Positions 26,660 to 36,676 are shown, counted from the first letter of the stretch. The stretch: 64,000 nt of DNA from Gammaproteobacteria bacterium 45_16_T64 (GCA_002162955.1 MABD01000009.1:186001-250000), one strand, 5' to 3'. Made by a program: numbers and translations. The notes: generated by a model not told the origin, from the sequence alone.

Positions 26660-27895
26660 TTAAGACAAGCGATTCTTAAACTCTTCATAGCCAAATTCTT
26701 TAACAATGTTCACTTCGTCCGTTATAGAGTTCCACACCGCAATCGCAGGTAAACCAATGCCATTAAAGGTACTGGTTTTTACCATTGTATAATGACTCAT
26801 ATCATCAAACATCAATCGTTGACCTATCTGCAATGGCTGGTCAAAACTATAATCACCCATCACATCCCCCGCAAGACAGGTTTGACCACCTAATCGATAA
26901 CTATTGTTTTTCTCCGCATGCTCCCCAGCAAGCTCTCCGCCTTCGCTCGGCGCTAAAAAAACATCTGCCCGATATGGCATTTCAATGGTATCCGGCATAT
27001 GACAAGTCGCGGACGTATCCAGAATCGCTAAGGACCGTTGGTTCTGAACAAGATCAAGCACCTCACTGACCAATACACCCGTATGAATCGCAATAGCCTC
27101 GCCAGGTTCAAGGTATACTTGAACATTATATTTATCTTGAAATCGCCTTATACGCTGTATCAAACCGTCTATATCATATTCTGGATGGGTAATATGATGG
27201 CCGCCGCCAAAGTTCACCCAGGACATAGCGGGGAGATAATCTGCAAACTGATCTTCGACTGCTGCCAACGTACGATCTAGAGGCTCAAAGCCCTGCTCAC
27301 AAAGCGTATGGAAGTGCAGCCCAGAAATACCGTTAAGAGCGTCAGAGGAACCAGTATGACGCGCAAACTCTTCCGCGGTAATGCCCAAACGAGAACCAGG
27401 AGCACAAGGGTCATAAATCGCCGCCGCGCCCTCGGAGTGCATCGGGTTTATCCGCAAACCAAACGCCAAACTGGAGCGTTCAGATTTCATTTGCAGGGCT
27501 TGGGATTGAAAGCGTAACCATTGCTGCACAGAGTTAAACACCACATGATCTGAAAACCGGAGCAACTCTGACAAATCCTGCTGAGTGTACGCCGCGGAGA
27601 ACACATGGACTTCCCTTTTCTCCTTCCCGGTCAATTGGCCTCCAAACTCTTCATAACCCAACCGAGCCTCATGCAACCCACTAGCACAGGTGCCTGTCAG
27701 GTAGCGATTCACTAGCGGGGCTAGGTTAAACATTGAAAACGCTTTAAGTGCCAGTAACACCTTTGCTCCTGATTCCTGCTGGACGCGATTGAGTATTTTC
27801 AAATTACGTTCCACCGCAACCTCATCCACCACAAAGCACGGACTCGGCACCCGACGAGGGTCAAACCCAACAAAGGTCTTACTGTTTATACTCAC
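26660..27895 (-). CDS. nspC: Carboxynorspermidine/carboxyspermidine decarboxylase
   Basis: A 411-residue PLP enzyme of the fold III decarboxylase group. The PLP lysine lies in VLLALKAFSMF near residue 51. Family-typical blocks include GTCASGLHEARLG, LGLHFHTLCEQ-like spacing (GISGLHFHTLCEQG), NFGGGHHIT and the substrate-site CHMPDTIEMPYR. It removes CO2 from carboxy(nor)spermidine to give norspermidine or spermidine. GTG at 27895 has GGGGAT just upstream. It is the last gene of a speA - dehydrogenase - nspC set, 32 bases after the dehydrogenase stop. Confidence 0.93.
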   Translation of the reverse strand: MSINSKTFVGFDPRRVPSPCFVVDEVAVERNLKILNRVQQESGAKVLLALKAFSMFNLAPLVNRYLTGTCASGLHEARLGYEEFGGQLTGKEKREVHVFSAAYTQQDLSELLRFSDHVVFNSVQQWLRFQSQALQMKSERSSLAFGLRINPMHSEGAAAIYDPCAPGSRLGITAEEFARHTGSSDALNGISGLHFHTLCEQGFEPLDRTLAAVEDQFADYLPAMSWVNFGGGHHITHPEYDIDGLIQRIRRFQDKYNVQVYLEPGEAIAIHTGVLVSEVLDLVQNQRSLAILDTSATCHMPDTIEMPYRADVFLAPSEGGELAGEHAEKNNSYRLGGQTCLAGDVMGDYSFDQPLQIGQRLMFDDMSHYTMVKTSTFNGIGLPAIAVWNSITDEVNIVKEFGYEEFKNRLS

Positions 27896-27927
27896 TCAAA
27901 TCCCCAAATATCTTACGTTAATCGCAT

Positions 27928-29139
27928 TTAGATTAAATCGAACCCTGGCTCTTCGATCACCTTAAAAGGCAAACCATAAAGATTCATATCTTCCATAAAC
28001 GGATCTGGGTCTAGCTGCTCCATATTCCACACACCATCCTTTAACCACTTACCTTCAACCATCATCTTCGCACCAATCATTGCTGGCACACCGGTGGTAT
28101 AGGAGATCGCTTGGGATTGCACCTCACCATAGCAATCTTGGTGATCCTTGATGTTATACACATAAACCGTTTTCTCTTTACCATCCTTGATGCCACGAAC
28201 CACACAGCCAATACAGGTTTTACCCTTAGTGCGTGGACCTAAGGTGGAAGGATCAGGTAAAAGTTCTTTCAAGAATTGAATCGGCACGATCTTTTGGCCT
28301 TTAAAATCAATAGGTTCAATACCCGTCATACCCACGTTGCCTAGCACCTCTAAGTGCTTCAAATAGCTTTCACCAAAACTCATCCAAAACTGAGCACGCT
28401 TTAGGGTTGGGTAGTGCTTCGTCAGTGACTCAAGCTCTTCGTGATACATTCTATATATATTATAGGTACCCACTTCGTCTGGACAAGTGAAGGACTGCTT
28501 AGTAGACATTGCAGGTGTTGTTACAAACGCCCCATCTTCCCAATGACGACACTCCGCAGTAACTTCACGAATATTAATTTCGGGGTTAAAATTAGTCGCG
28601 AATGGATAACCATGGTCCCCTCCATTAACGTCGATAATATCCAAGTAATGGATCTCATCAAAATAGTGCTTAGCGATATAGGCCGTAAACATATTGGTCG
28701 CACCAGGATCAAAACCTGATCCAAGCAATGCCATCAACCCAGCCTTTTCAAAACGCTCTTGATACTCCCACTGCCAACTATACTCAAATTTAGCGGTTTC
28801 TAAAGGTTCATAGTTTGCAGTATCGAGATAATGCACACCCGCTTCTAAACACGCGTCCATTATAGTCAGGTCTTGATATGGCAATGCAACATTGATTACC
28901 ATAAAGGGTTGTACGTCATTTAATAAACCGACAAGCTCGGGCACGTTATCTGCATCGACTCGCGCTGTTTCAATAATCCGTCCCTGACTTTCCTCAATCT
29001 GTTTGGCAATAGCAATGCACTTTGATTGTGTCCGACTCGCTAGCACTATCTCAGAAAATACCTCAGGTAACTGTGCACATTTGTGGGTAACGACTTGTCC
29101 AACACCACCTGCACCAATAATCAGTACTTTTTTCATCAT
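27928..29139 (-). CDS. Carboxynorspermidine dehydrogenase (saccharopine dehydrogenase family)
   Basis: A 403-residue NAD(P)-dependent enzyme with an N-terminal Rossmann fold (VLIIGAGGVGQVVTHKCAQ) and the saccharopine-dehydrogenase-type catalytic region (LLGSGFDPGATNMFTAYIAKHYFDEI, NVGMTGIEPI). Enzymes of this group couple aspartate semialdehyde to diaminopropane or putrescine, forming the carboxylated polyamine that NspC decarboxylates. Its position between speA and nspC supports this over lysine metabolism. An AAGGA site precedes the ATG. Whether it favours putrescine or diaminopropane cannot be read. Confidence 0.92.
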   Translation of the reverse strand: MMKKVLIIGAGGVGQVVTHKCAQLPEVFSEIVLASRTQSKCIAIAKQIEESQGRIIETARVDADNVPELVGLLNDVQPFMVINVALPYQDLTIMDACLEAGVHYLDTANYEPLETAKFEYSWQWEYQERFEKAGLMALLGSGFDPGATNMFTAYIAKHYFDEIHYLDIIDVNGGDHGYPFATNFNPEINIREVTAECRHWEDGAFVTTPAMSTKQSFTCPDEVGTYNIYRMYHEELESLTKHYPTLKRAQFWMSFGESYLKHLEVLGNVGMTGIEPIDFKGQKIVPIQFLKELLPDPSTLGPRTKGKTCIGCVVRGIKDGKEKTVYVYNIKDHQDCYGEVQSQAISYTTGVPAMIGAKMMVEGKWLKDGVWNMEQLDPDPFMEDMNLYGLPFKVIEEPGFDLI

Positions 29140-29171
29140 TACGTCCTTAGTAATATTCTAAACCAAACTTA

Positions 29172-31091
29172 TCAATGGTCTTTCTCGTAATAGGTATATC
29201 CCTGCATGCTCGCGTTAAAAGTTTTTATCATTTTCTGGCGCTCTCTTGCAGTAATTCGCCCTTCTCTAACGGCACGCTCTACAGTGTTTCGATAACGCAG
29301 CTGCAACTCTTTTGGATGATACTCCACATAACTTAATACATCCGCGATCGTATCACCGTGTATCTCTTTAACAAAATCGAAACTACCTCCGCTGTTGATC
29401 CTAACACTCACAACATTGGTGTCACCGAATAGATTGTGCAGATCTCCCAGCGTTTCTTGGTAAGCACCCACTAGAAAAACGCCTAGATAGTACTCTTCGC
29501 TTTCCTTTAACTCGTGCAACCGCATAGTCTTAGCGACCTGTTGATCCCCAATAAACTGATCAATTTTTCCATCACAATCACAGGTTATATCCGCTAACAT
29601 ACCTCTTCTCGTGGGTTCTTCGTCAAGGCGGTGGATAGGCATGATGGGAAACAATTGATCAATTGCCCAGATATCCGGTAACGATTGAAATAAGCTAAAA
29701 TTACCGTAATAGATATCCGCAAGCGAGTCTCTCAAGTCTTTCAATTCAATAGGTATTCGATCCATTGAATCAAGCATTGCACTAATATCATGTAATACTT
29801 GTAAGAATAGATTTTCAGATAAAGAGCGAGTTCGCAAGTCAATTTGTCCACGCTTAAACAACTCTCGAATTTCATCTCGATAGAAATGAGCATCGTTAAA
29901 ACATTCCTGAACCCGCTGCGGTTTTAGATAACCTTGTATCTCTCGCATATTACCAATCAGGTCGTGCTCTTCACCAACTATCGGCGGTAACTCAATGGGT
30001 TCGAATTTGGTAACGTCCAATATGTTAAATAGCAAAATTGAAGAGTAAGCAACCGTTGCGCGTCCAGACTCCGTTACAATTGTTGGATGATCAACACCAT
30101 GCTTATCTAATGTTGTCTTTAAGGTATCTACAATATCTTCACAATATTCTTCTAATGTATAGTTACGACTCTGTCCGTCATTTGAGCTGGCTCCGGTGTA
30201 ATCAACCGCAAGACCACCACCTAAATCAATATAAGATAACGCAGCACCTTCACCACACAGATCAATATAGTAACGACAGGCTTCCACCACCCCGCTTCGA
30301 ATATCGCGAATATTAGGGATTTGTGAACCTAAATGGCAATGCAACAACTGAAGACAATCTAGCATGTCCTCTTCTTTTAAACGGTCAACAACTTGAATTA
30401 ATTGGCTTGTCGTTAACCCAAAAACACTACGATCACCACTGGTGGAATTCCAATGCCCTCCCACTTTAGTTGTCATCTTGGCACGAACACCAATAATCGG
30501 CCTTATATTAAGGGCCTTGCTTCGCTCAATAATAATGGGTAGCTCAGCGGGTGTTTCTATAACAAAAATACAAATAAAACCCAATTTAACCGCTTGTAAT
30601 CCCAGCTCAACAAACTCAGTGTCTTTATAGCCATTACAGATAATTAAGCTATTGGGCTCTTCCAGTGTTGAGAGGGCCGCGATCATCTCCGGCTTACTTC
30701 CCACTTCAAAACCATGCTGGAACCGAGCACCAAAGTCAGCAACTTCTTCCACCACTTGGGCCTGCTGATTCACTTTGATTGGATATACGCCACGGTAGGT
30801 ATTGTTATAGCCTTCTTTTTCAATCACGTTACGAAAAGTTTCATTAAGATTCGAGATGCTCTGATCGAGAATATTTTCAATTCTCAAGAGTACGGGCATA
30901 TGCAGTTCTCGATCCTTCAACCCTTCGACAATTTCTATTAGGGAAACAACGCTGTCTTCTCCATTGCCCGGCACACGGATAACCACATCACCATTATCGG
31001 AGACATCAAAATAATTGTTACCCCAATTGTCTACGCCAAATGCCGCTTTCGCCGCTTTTTTATCCCAAGATTCATATGAATCCGATTTCAT
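29172..31091 (-). CDS. speA: Biosynthetic arginine decarboxylase SpeA
   Basis: A 639-residue PLP-dependent enzyme converting arginine to agmatine. Recognisable blocks are VDNWGNNYFDVSDNG, YRGVYPIKVNQQ (PLP lysine), GFEVGSKPEMIAAL, LLHCHLGSQI and YIDLGGGLAVDY. Length fits the family. ATG at 31091 follows GGAGA and is preferred over GTG 31118 and ATG 31115. It is the first gene of the polyamine set, 77 bases after the iron-uptake operon's last gene. No agmatinase or agmatine deiminase lies in the window, so the step to putrescine must be encoded elsewhere. Confidence 0.95.
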   Translation of the reverse strand: MKSDSYESWDKKAAKAAFGVDNWGNNYFDVSDNGDVVIRVPGNGEDSVVSLIEIVEGLKDRELHMPVLLRIENILDQSISNLNETFRNVIEKEGYNNTYRGVYPIKVNQQAQVVEEVADFGARFQHGFEVGSKPEMIAALSTLEEPNSLIICNGYKDTEFVELGLQAVKLGFICIFVIETPAELPIIIERSKALNIRPIIGVRAKMTTKVGGHWNSTSGDRSVFGLTTSQLIQVVDRLKEEDMLDCLQLLHCHLGSQIPNIRDIRSGVVEACRYYIDLCGEGAALSYIDLGGGLAVDYTGASSNDGQSRNYTLEEYCEDIVDTLKTTLDKHGVDHPTIVTESGRATVAYSSILLFNILDVTKFEPIELPPIVGEEHDLIGNMREIQGYLKPQRVQECFNDAHFYRDEIRELFKRGQIDLRTRSLSENLFLQVLHDISAMLDSMDRIPIELKDLRDSLADIYYGNFSLFQSLPDIWAIDQLFPIMPIHRLDEEPTRRGMLADITCDCDGKIDQFIGDQQVAKTMRLHELKESEEYYLGVFLVGAYQETLGDLHNLFGDTNVVSVRINSGGSFDFVKEIHGDTIADVLSYVEYHPKELQLRYRNTVERAVREGRITARERQKMIKTFNASMQGYTYYEKDH

Positions 31092-31195
31092 AAGGAAATT
31101 CTCCGAGCTTGTCATCACAACTATGGCAATCTACACCGCTAATATGGTCGTTATATTAGGAGGGCGCAGTACCGACTCTCCGACCTAGCGCCAAC

Positions 31196-31519
31196 TTATT
31201 GCCATTGTAAAATAAGCTGATCCTTGCTAGCAAACCGATCGAAATGGCCTTTCATTGTGTCTAGAATTTCACCTAAATCATCGATATTGCTGGCTATACA
31301 TCGAACGTGCAATTCTGTGTCAGTTGCCGACATCAAACAAGACCCCATGGCAAATAAAACCTTGCCTTGCGTATCATCCCAGTTTGCCGGTACCTTGTGA
31401 GAAAAATGTTTACACAATCGGCTCAAATAATGGGCTGACCTACCCGTCAATACTACAGCCACCTTACTAAACTCATCAGGGACACCTATCTGGTGACCTG
31501 AACTTTCAATGTTTACCAT
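31196..31519 (-). CDS. DUF2218 domain protein
   Basis: A 107-residue cytoplasmic protein matching DUF2218 along its whole length: RSAHYLSRLCKHFSHKVPANWDD near residue 28, then GKVLFAMGSCLM and HFDRFASKDQLILQW at the end. Conserved His and Cys residues suggest a metal- or ligand-binding role, but no function is established to my knowledge. A strong AAGGAG precedes the ATG. It sits directly after the ABC transporter genes, so a role in releasing or handling iron is a reasonable guess. Confidence 0.85.
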   Translation of the reverse strand: MVNIESSGHQIGVPDEFSKVAVVLTGRSAHYLSRLCKHFSHKVPANWDDTQGKVLFAMGSCLMSATDTELHVRCIASNIDDLGEILDTMKGHFDRFASKDQLILQWQ

Positions 31520-31534
31520 GTTACATTCTCCTTT

Positions 31535-32308
31535 TTATATACAGGCAGAATCGGCTAATACGATTGGGTACCCCCTTGAACATCGCTCTACTCTGCCCTC
31601 AATACCGTAGGCCGTCCGTAAGTGCTCAGGGGTTAACACGCTCATAGGTTCACCCATAGCAAGCACCCCACCGGGTCCCAACATGATTAATTGGTCACAA
31701 AACCGTAACGCTAAATTAAGGTCATGACTGGCAATTAGGGCTATCGCTTTCGTCTTATGGGTTTCTTCACGAATCGCCTCCAACACATTCAATTGCCAGT
31801 GAAGATCTAACGCACTGGTTGGCTCATCCAGTAACAATAACGAGGGGTGTCGTACTAATACTTGTGCCAACCCCACCATCTGCCGCTGTCCACCAGACAT
31901 TTCTGATAAGCGCCGAAGTGCGAGGTCATGAATACCTAACAATCGGAACACACGCTCAATGGACGCCTCCAATTGCACGTTTGTCTGATTGCCACATACG
32001 GCACGACAAGCGCTATATACCAATTCATAGGCGACCAAAGTCGTAGGCTGGGGTAATGTTTGAGGTAAGTAACCCACATGCTTTATGACCTCCCTGTGGG
32101 GTAAATCACGCATTACTCGCTGATGTAGCGATATGTTTCCTGAGTACTTTAGTAATCCAGCAAGAGACTTAAGCAATGTCGACTTGCCCACTGCATTAGG
32201 CCCAATCACCGCCACCAAAGAGCCCTCGGGGATCGCTGACAAAGTAAAATGACTGATCACCTTTCGAGAGCCATAGCTTACGCTGAGATCGTTAATCTGT
32301 AATGTCAT
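31535..32308 (-). CDS. Iron-siderophore ABC transporter ATP-binding protein
   Basis: A 257-residue FecE/FhuC-type ATPase. Walker A is GPNAVGKST, the signature is LSEMSGGQRQMVGLAQ, and Walker B is LLLLDEPTSALD; Q-loop YLPQT and the switch His (ASHD) are present. It energises the permease encoded immediately upstream. The start overlaps the permease stop by four bases (ATGA), which suggests translational coupling. Confidence 0.95.
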   Translation of the reverse strand: MTLQINDLSVSYGSRKVISHFTLSAIPEGSLVAVIGPNAVGKSTLLKSLAGLLKYSGNISLHQRVMRDLPHREVIKHVGYLPQTLPQPTTLVAYELVYSACRAVCGNQTNVQLEASIERVFRLLGIHDLALRRLSEMSGGQRQMVGLAQVLVRHPSLLLLDEPTSALDLHWQLNVLEAIREETHKTKAIALIASHDLNLALRFCDQLIMLGPGGVLAMGEPMSVLTPEHLRTAYGIEGRVERCSRGYPIVLADSACI

Positions 32309-33393
32309 GAACTGTACTCCCGCCCTCGCGTCATAATAAGACTAATAAAAAGAGGAATACCGACGATAGCCGTGACAATTCCTACTGGCAAAATCACACC
32401 AGGTATAAGGGCTTTACTCGCGATTGAAGATAACGACAATAGTATTGCGCCCGCTAGCGCGCTACCGGGTAAAAAGAAACGATGATCTTCTCCTAGCATC
32501 ATCCGCGCGATATGTGGCCCGATTAAACCAATAAATCCGATTTCTCCCACAAACGCTAAGGCTACCGCCGTTAATAAACTCACTCTGAAAAGAACAATCA
32601 ATCGGACCCGCTCAACGTTTATGCCTGAGCTTCGCGCTTGTTCCTCCCCCGCTCGTAAAGAAGTCATTGCCCACACTTGAGTTAAACTCCACAAGAAACA
32701 CACGAAAAAAACCACACCGACAATGGTCACTTTTTCCATGTTAGCTCTTGCTAAACTTCCCATGGTCCAAAACACGATTTGTTGCAAAGCACCAGAATCC
32801 GCCACAAATTGCAGCAGCCCAACCACGGCATTTAGGCCAAACATGAGCGCAATACCAAATAGCACCACAGTGTGAACTGTTGCGCCCATTGATCTTGTCA
32901 CTAATAGTATCAATAGAGATACCGCCAAGGCGGACAAAAATGCAGTTAGGGGTAACAGATAAGTAAAACTCAAACCAATCCAAGACAAGTCAAATACAAT
33001 TGCTAGTGACGCACCCAATGTTGCCGCCGACCCTATTCCCAATGTAAAAGGGCTAGCCAACGGATTATTTAACACTGTCTGCATTTCTGCCCCGCCTAAA
33101 CCCAAACATGCCCCAACGACAAGCGCCATTAGCGCATAAGGTAATCGTACATCCCAGATAATCACCTGAGTTGTCGCGCTTACTCCATCTGGATTCCACA
33201 AGCCTACACATACGTCCCATAAACTCAATAAGGCTGGCCCCGTAGCTAAGTCTACTAGTAATGAACACAATGCGATGATCAATAACGTTGCCAGTAAAAG
33301 TATTCGCTTTGTCACAAAACGACGGTAATCCATCGCGATGGATTCGCTCGCATTACGTATCGGATCATTGACTGCAGCGTTCGTCATATCCAT
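32305..33393 (-). CDS. FecCD-type iron-siderophore ABC permease
   Basis: A 362-residue polytopic inner-membrane protein of the FecCD/BtuC family. Typical segments are LPYALMALVVGACLGLGGAEMQTVLNNPLASPFTLGIGSAATLGA and the coupling region VGEIGFIGLIGPHIARMMLGEDHRF. The N-terminal 25 residues are polar. It is a single permease, so it likely acts as a homodimer. Its ATG shares one base with the stop of the binding-protein gene (TAATG). Confidence 0.95.
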   Translation of the reverse strand: MDMTNAAVNDPIRNASESIAMDYRRFVTKRILLLATLLIIALCSLLVDLATGPALLSLWDVCVGLWNPDGVSATTQVIIWDVRLPYALMALVVGACLGLGGAEMQTVLNNPLASPFTLGIGSAATLGASLAIVFDLSWIGLSFTYLLPLTAFLSALAVSLLILLVTRSMGATVHTVVLFGIALMFGLNAVVGLLQFVADSGALQQIVFWTMGSLARANMEKVTIVGVVFFVCFLWSLTQVWAMTSLRAGEEQARSSGINVERVRLIVLFRVSLLTAVALAFVGEIGFIGLIGPHIARMMLGEDHRFFLPGSALAGAILLSLSSIASKALIPGVILPVGIVTAIVGIPLFISLIMTRGREYSS

Positions 33394-34565
33394 TACTTGC
33401 TCTCCTGATCCAAGCTAACCCAATAAGTACCCGACAACGGCACCGGCTGAAATCGATCGAACAATTGTTGCAACGTATGTTTTGGGTCGACATCTTTAAA
33501 TGTCTGTGGATAGAGCCATTTTGCAAATGCTTGGACCGCCGCAACATTGAGTGGCGTGTTATAAAAATGATGCCAAATAGCAAATGCTCGCTTATGTTTG
33601 ACTGCTGTTAAGTTTTTAACACCTGTCATATCAATAGCACGCATAAAAGATTGCCTTGCAAGCTCCTCATCGACCCCTGCGCCAAGTACGATATAAGGCG
33701 GCATATCAGCTCCAGAATCCATACTATTTTGTGTCGACCCTATCCCTGTCGCGATATAAATATCAGGCTGAATTGATAATAAATATTCCAGATTCATCAC
33801 ACCTGCTGCACCGGGAATTAATGGTTTGGCTATATTGCTACCACCCGCGGCATCCAAGAATGAGGCCATCATACCTCTTACCATAGTTTCACAACATAGA
33901 TCTTCTAATCCTACGCGACTATGCAAAAACACATTCGGGGTTTCTTCAACCATCAATGCCGGTACGTCGATCCTACCTAGCACCCGATCCAATTCCCGCT
34001 GATAGAAATCAGTAAACTCTTTTGCTTCTTTCTCTCTGCCAAGCACCTGACCAAGCAATGTCATACTTTTTACGGTATTTCTTAGCGGGTCGTGACGAAA
34101 ATCCACAAATAGAACGGATACGCCGGATTTCTCCAACTGCTGGATTAGAGCACCATGACGAGCAGTTGGGCCGTGACCTTCCAATCCAAAAATTGCAAGG
34201 TCTGCGTTTAGCGTTAATACCTGCTCTACACTGAAGCTATCTGCTGAGGTGTGCCCCACCAAAGAGATATTATCAATTTCAGGAAAAACCGCTTGATACT
34301 GTTGATAACTTCCATAATCAACTTGCTTGAAATCCGCTAACATACCGACGATACGCTCAATCGGGTTATGTCGATCCAACATCGCAAGAGCGGTCAAATA
34401 GCGACTTTCACCCAGGATAATACGTTTTATTGGCGAATCAATTTTTACTTCCCGTCCAGCAAGGTCGACGATCTGCGTTGACGCTAATGATTTTGTATGA
34501 GCTAAGACACCAAAAAGGCCAAGCAGTAGAAGCATAACTAGTTTGCCATTCATAGATTGTTCCAT
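33393..34565 (-). CDS. Periplasmic iron-siderophore binding protein (FecB/FhuD-like)
   Basis: A 390-residue exported binding protein of the TroA/FecB type. A signal peptide (about 5-30) is followed by IVDLAGREVKIDSPIKRIIL, which opens the fold, and later ILGESRYLTALAML and SFSVEQVLTLNADLAIFG. No lipobox cysteine is evident, so it is probably soluble. The start is uncertain: ATG 34565 or ATG 34553. It lies 62 bases after the TonB receptor gene and is expected to hand ferric siderophore to the permease. Confidence 0.9.
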   Translation of the reverse strand: MEQSMNGKLVMLLLLGLFGVLAHTKSLASTQIVDLAGREVKIDSPIKRIILGESRYLTALAMLDRHNPIERIVGMLADFKQVDYGSYQQYQAVFPEIDNISLVGHTSADSFSVEQVLTLNADLAIFGLEGHGPTARHGALIQQLEKSGVSVLFVDFRHDPLRNTVKSMTLLGQVLGREKEAKEFTDFYQRELDRVLGRIDVPALMVEETPNVFLHSRVGLEDLCCETMVRGMMASFLDAAGGSNIAKPLIPGAAGVMNLEYLLSIQPDIYIATGIGSTQNSMDSGADMPPYIVLGAGVDEELARQSFMRAIDMTGVKNLTAVKHKRAFAIWHHFYNTPLNVAAVQAFAKWLYPQTFKDVDPKHTLQQLFDRFQPVPLSGTYWVSLDQESK

Positions 34566-34627
34566 GTAAAAGATGGGTATATCTACGCAATGCTATACGC
34601 TGACATACCCAAAAAGACTAAATATGA

Positions 34628-36595
34628 TTAGATACGAATAGCGACAGCAACGCGCACATCACGCCCTGCTTCTTCACTTCCTATAATTCCACCATAACCC
34701 GCGTTGCCTTCAAAGTTCTCTACACTTCCATGATCGAGGTACTTTTTATCAAACAAGTTTTTCACGGTAACCGTTAGTACTAAACGATCGTCTTCCGCAG
34801 GCATCCAGCTAGCATAAATATCATGTACGCCATAACCTGGCTTTTCGACTTCTAGAGTTTCACCGCCCACTTCTATCTCAAAATCTGAGATATCTTTCAC
34901 TAGTTCTGCGGAGTATCCAAATACCAAGTTTTGGGATACTTCATAAGATAGGTCTACCACAAGCGTATCGCCCTTCGATACCGCTGTAGAGCTATATACA
35001 TAGCGAGTAACTGGGTCACCGTCTAATTCAGACTTAGCGCTGTTATAGCTAATTGAAGAATAAAAACGGTCCCATGACCCATCCATTTTCACAAAATAAC
35101 CCCGAGTTTCAATGTCATCCTTTAGATTCTCACTGATTCTAGACCACGGTGTAGAGCCACCGATGGGGTTCTCGATTACGGATTGGTATCCGCCAACCGC
35201 AACATTAAACCCATCACCATTAAAATCGAATCCAACTTCATAATTCTTCGATTTCTCTGCCTCAAGATCTGCATCATTTGTTGCTGTGGATATTTTGAAT
35301 GAATCCTTAACTTCTGGTCCTCTCAAGGCTTCAGCGTACCCTGCGCTTATGCTTACCCCAGGAATAAACTCGAAGTTGGCACTAACATTTGAGCTAGCAC
35401 CTTGTTCATCAAATTCTTGATTTTCTACATCTTCCAAATGATAATCATCAAAACGCAGCCCAGCAGATAACGTCAGCTGATCGGTGACATCGATAATGTC
35501 CTGCACATAGACTCCATATACTTCGCCTTTTTCTTCAAACTCTGACGGCGTAAAATCTACATCATCCAGCGTACTTTCGTCGCTGCGATAATTAACACCC
35601 ACTATCAATTGTTGATTAAATATTCGGCTTTTATTCTGAATAGTCGCACCATGTGTTTCTACCGCACCATCGTAAGCAATACTGCTGTATTCTCTTTCTT
35701 GCATTTGTTTCGTGTGGTAAGCATTCACCGAGAAGTCGATAAAATCAATATTCTCTGGAGACAGTTCATAGTTAACAATAGTCGTATCACGCGTACCAAT
35801 GGTAGGTTCTGGAACGTTCCTAGCACCCGCAGCCAATTCAGGTTTATAGAGAATATCACCCTTTTCCTTTAATGACTCCGTGCTTAATGATAGGCGGTTG
35901 TTACCGGGAATATTAAAAACAACTTTTCCGTAATACAACTCTTGTTTGGATTCAGTTCCTAATATTTCATCGCCATCTGCATCGATTGAATTCTCATGAT
36001 CCGAATTAACAATACTAATCAAGGCACTTACCGCATTCGACTCTGTACGCGCGAAAACGGTACCACTTGTCTTGTTACCATCACTGTTACGAAAATTAGT
36101 TTCCTTCAACAGGGCTCCCACTAACTCACCGTCTTTTAATAAGTCACTTGGATCCTTTGTAGTAAATCGAATTGACCCGCCAAGCGCTCCTGGTCCAGCG
36201 GTGGCACTTCCTGCACCCGCTTCAACTTCAACTTGCTTTAACAGGTCAGGTTCAATCGCAATTCGACCCGAGTGATGAAAGACCGCACCCGCTTGCTCTG
36301 CACCATCGATCGTGATATTCAGCATATCCTCGCCGATGTTACGTACATATATTTTTTGTCCCATGCCGACTGAACCACCAACACTCACAGAGGCGTCTTT
36401 TCTAAATATATCACCGAGGTCAGTAGCCTGAATATTGTCGAGGTCTTCACTTGTTATCAAGCTGTCCATTCCACCAGTCGCCTGGCCTTTTACGACGATC
36501 ATGTCGACATCTTGAGATTTGCTAGACTCTTCTGCAAAGGTAGGCTGGGCACCCAAGATTGTACTCACAGCCACTGCTAAAACACGCTTTTTCAT
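34628..36595 (-). CDS. TonB-dependent siderophore receptor
   Basis: A 655-residue outer-membrane receptor. It has a signal peptide (MKKRVLAVAVSTILGAQPTFA), a TonB box-like DMIVVKG, a plug domain (about 35-150, with QKIYVRNIGEDMLNITIDGA and GPGALGGSIRF) and a long beta-barrel with the late motif TVTVKNLFDKKYLDHGS. It ends in Ile rather than the usual Phe/Trp. A Fur box lies 15 bases before the ATG. It is first in the uptake operon followed by binding protein, permease, ATPase and DUF2218. By context the ligand may be petrobactin, but the sequence alone does not prove it. Confidence 0.93.
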   Translation of the reverse strand: MKKRVLAVAVSTILGAQPTFAEESSKSQDVDMIVVKGQATGGMDSLITSEDLDNIQATDLGDIFRKDASVSVGGSVGMGQKIYVRNIGEDMLNITIDGAEQAGAVFHHSGRIAIEPDLLKQVEVEAGAGSATAGPGALGGSIRFTTKDPSDLLKDGELVGALLKETNFRNSDGNKTSGTVFARTESNAVSALISIVNSDHENSIDADGDEILGTESKQELYYGKVVFNIPGNNRLSLSTESLKEKGDILYKPELAAGARNVPEPTIGTRDTTIVNYELSPENIDFIDFSVNAYHTKQMQEREYSSIAYDGAVETHGATIQNKSRIFNQQLIVGVNYRSDESTLDDVDFTPSEFEEKGEVYGVYVQDIIDVTDQLTLSAGLRFDDYHLEDVENQEFDEQGASSNVSANFEFIPGVSISAGYAEALRGPEVKDSFKISTATNDADLEAEKSKNYEVGFDFNGDGFNVAVGGYQSVIENPIGGSTPWSRISENLKDDIETRGYFVKMDGSWDRFYSSISYNSAKSELDGDPVTRYVYSSTAVSKGDTLVVDLSYEVSQNLVFGYSAELVKDISDFEIEVGGETLEVEKPGYGVHDIYASWMPAEDDRLVLTVTVKNLFDKKYLDHGSVENFEGNAGYGGIIGSEEAGRDVRVAVAIRI

Positions 36596-36609
36596 TACTG
36601 CACCTCGAT

Positions 36610-36628
36610 GATAATGGTTATCAATTGC
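36610..36628. promoter_or_regulatory. Fur box upstream of TonB receptor
   Basis: GATAATGGTTATCAATTGC matches 14 of 19 positions of the Fur consensus GATAATGATAATCATTATC, and a further half-site (GTCATTATC) follows. It lies 15-33 bases before the receptor start codon on the minus strand, where it would block transcription when iron is plentiful. Confidence 0.75.
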
Positions 36629-36676
36629 GAGTCATTATCGTTAACGTGTAAAAAAAGTGAACAACTTTTACAACTG

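Noticed and set aside
31155-31190. GGCGC/GCGCC stem between the DUF2218 gene and speA as a terminator
   Set aside because: Stem is short and interrupted, and no T-run follows in either direction.
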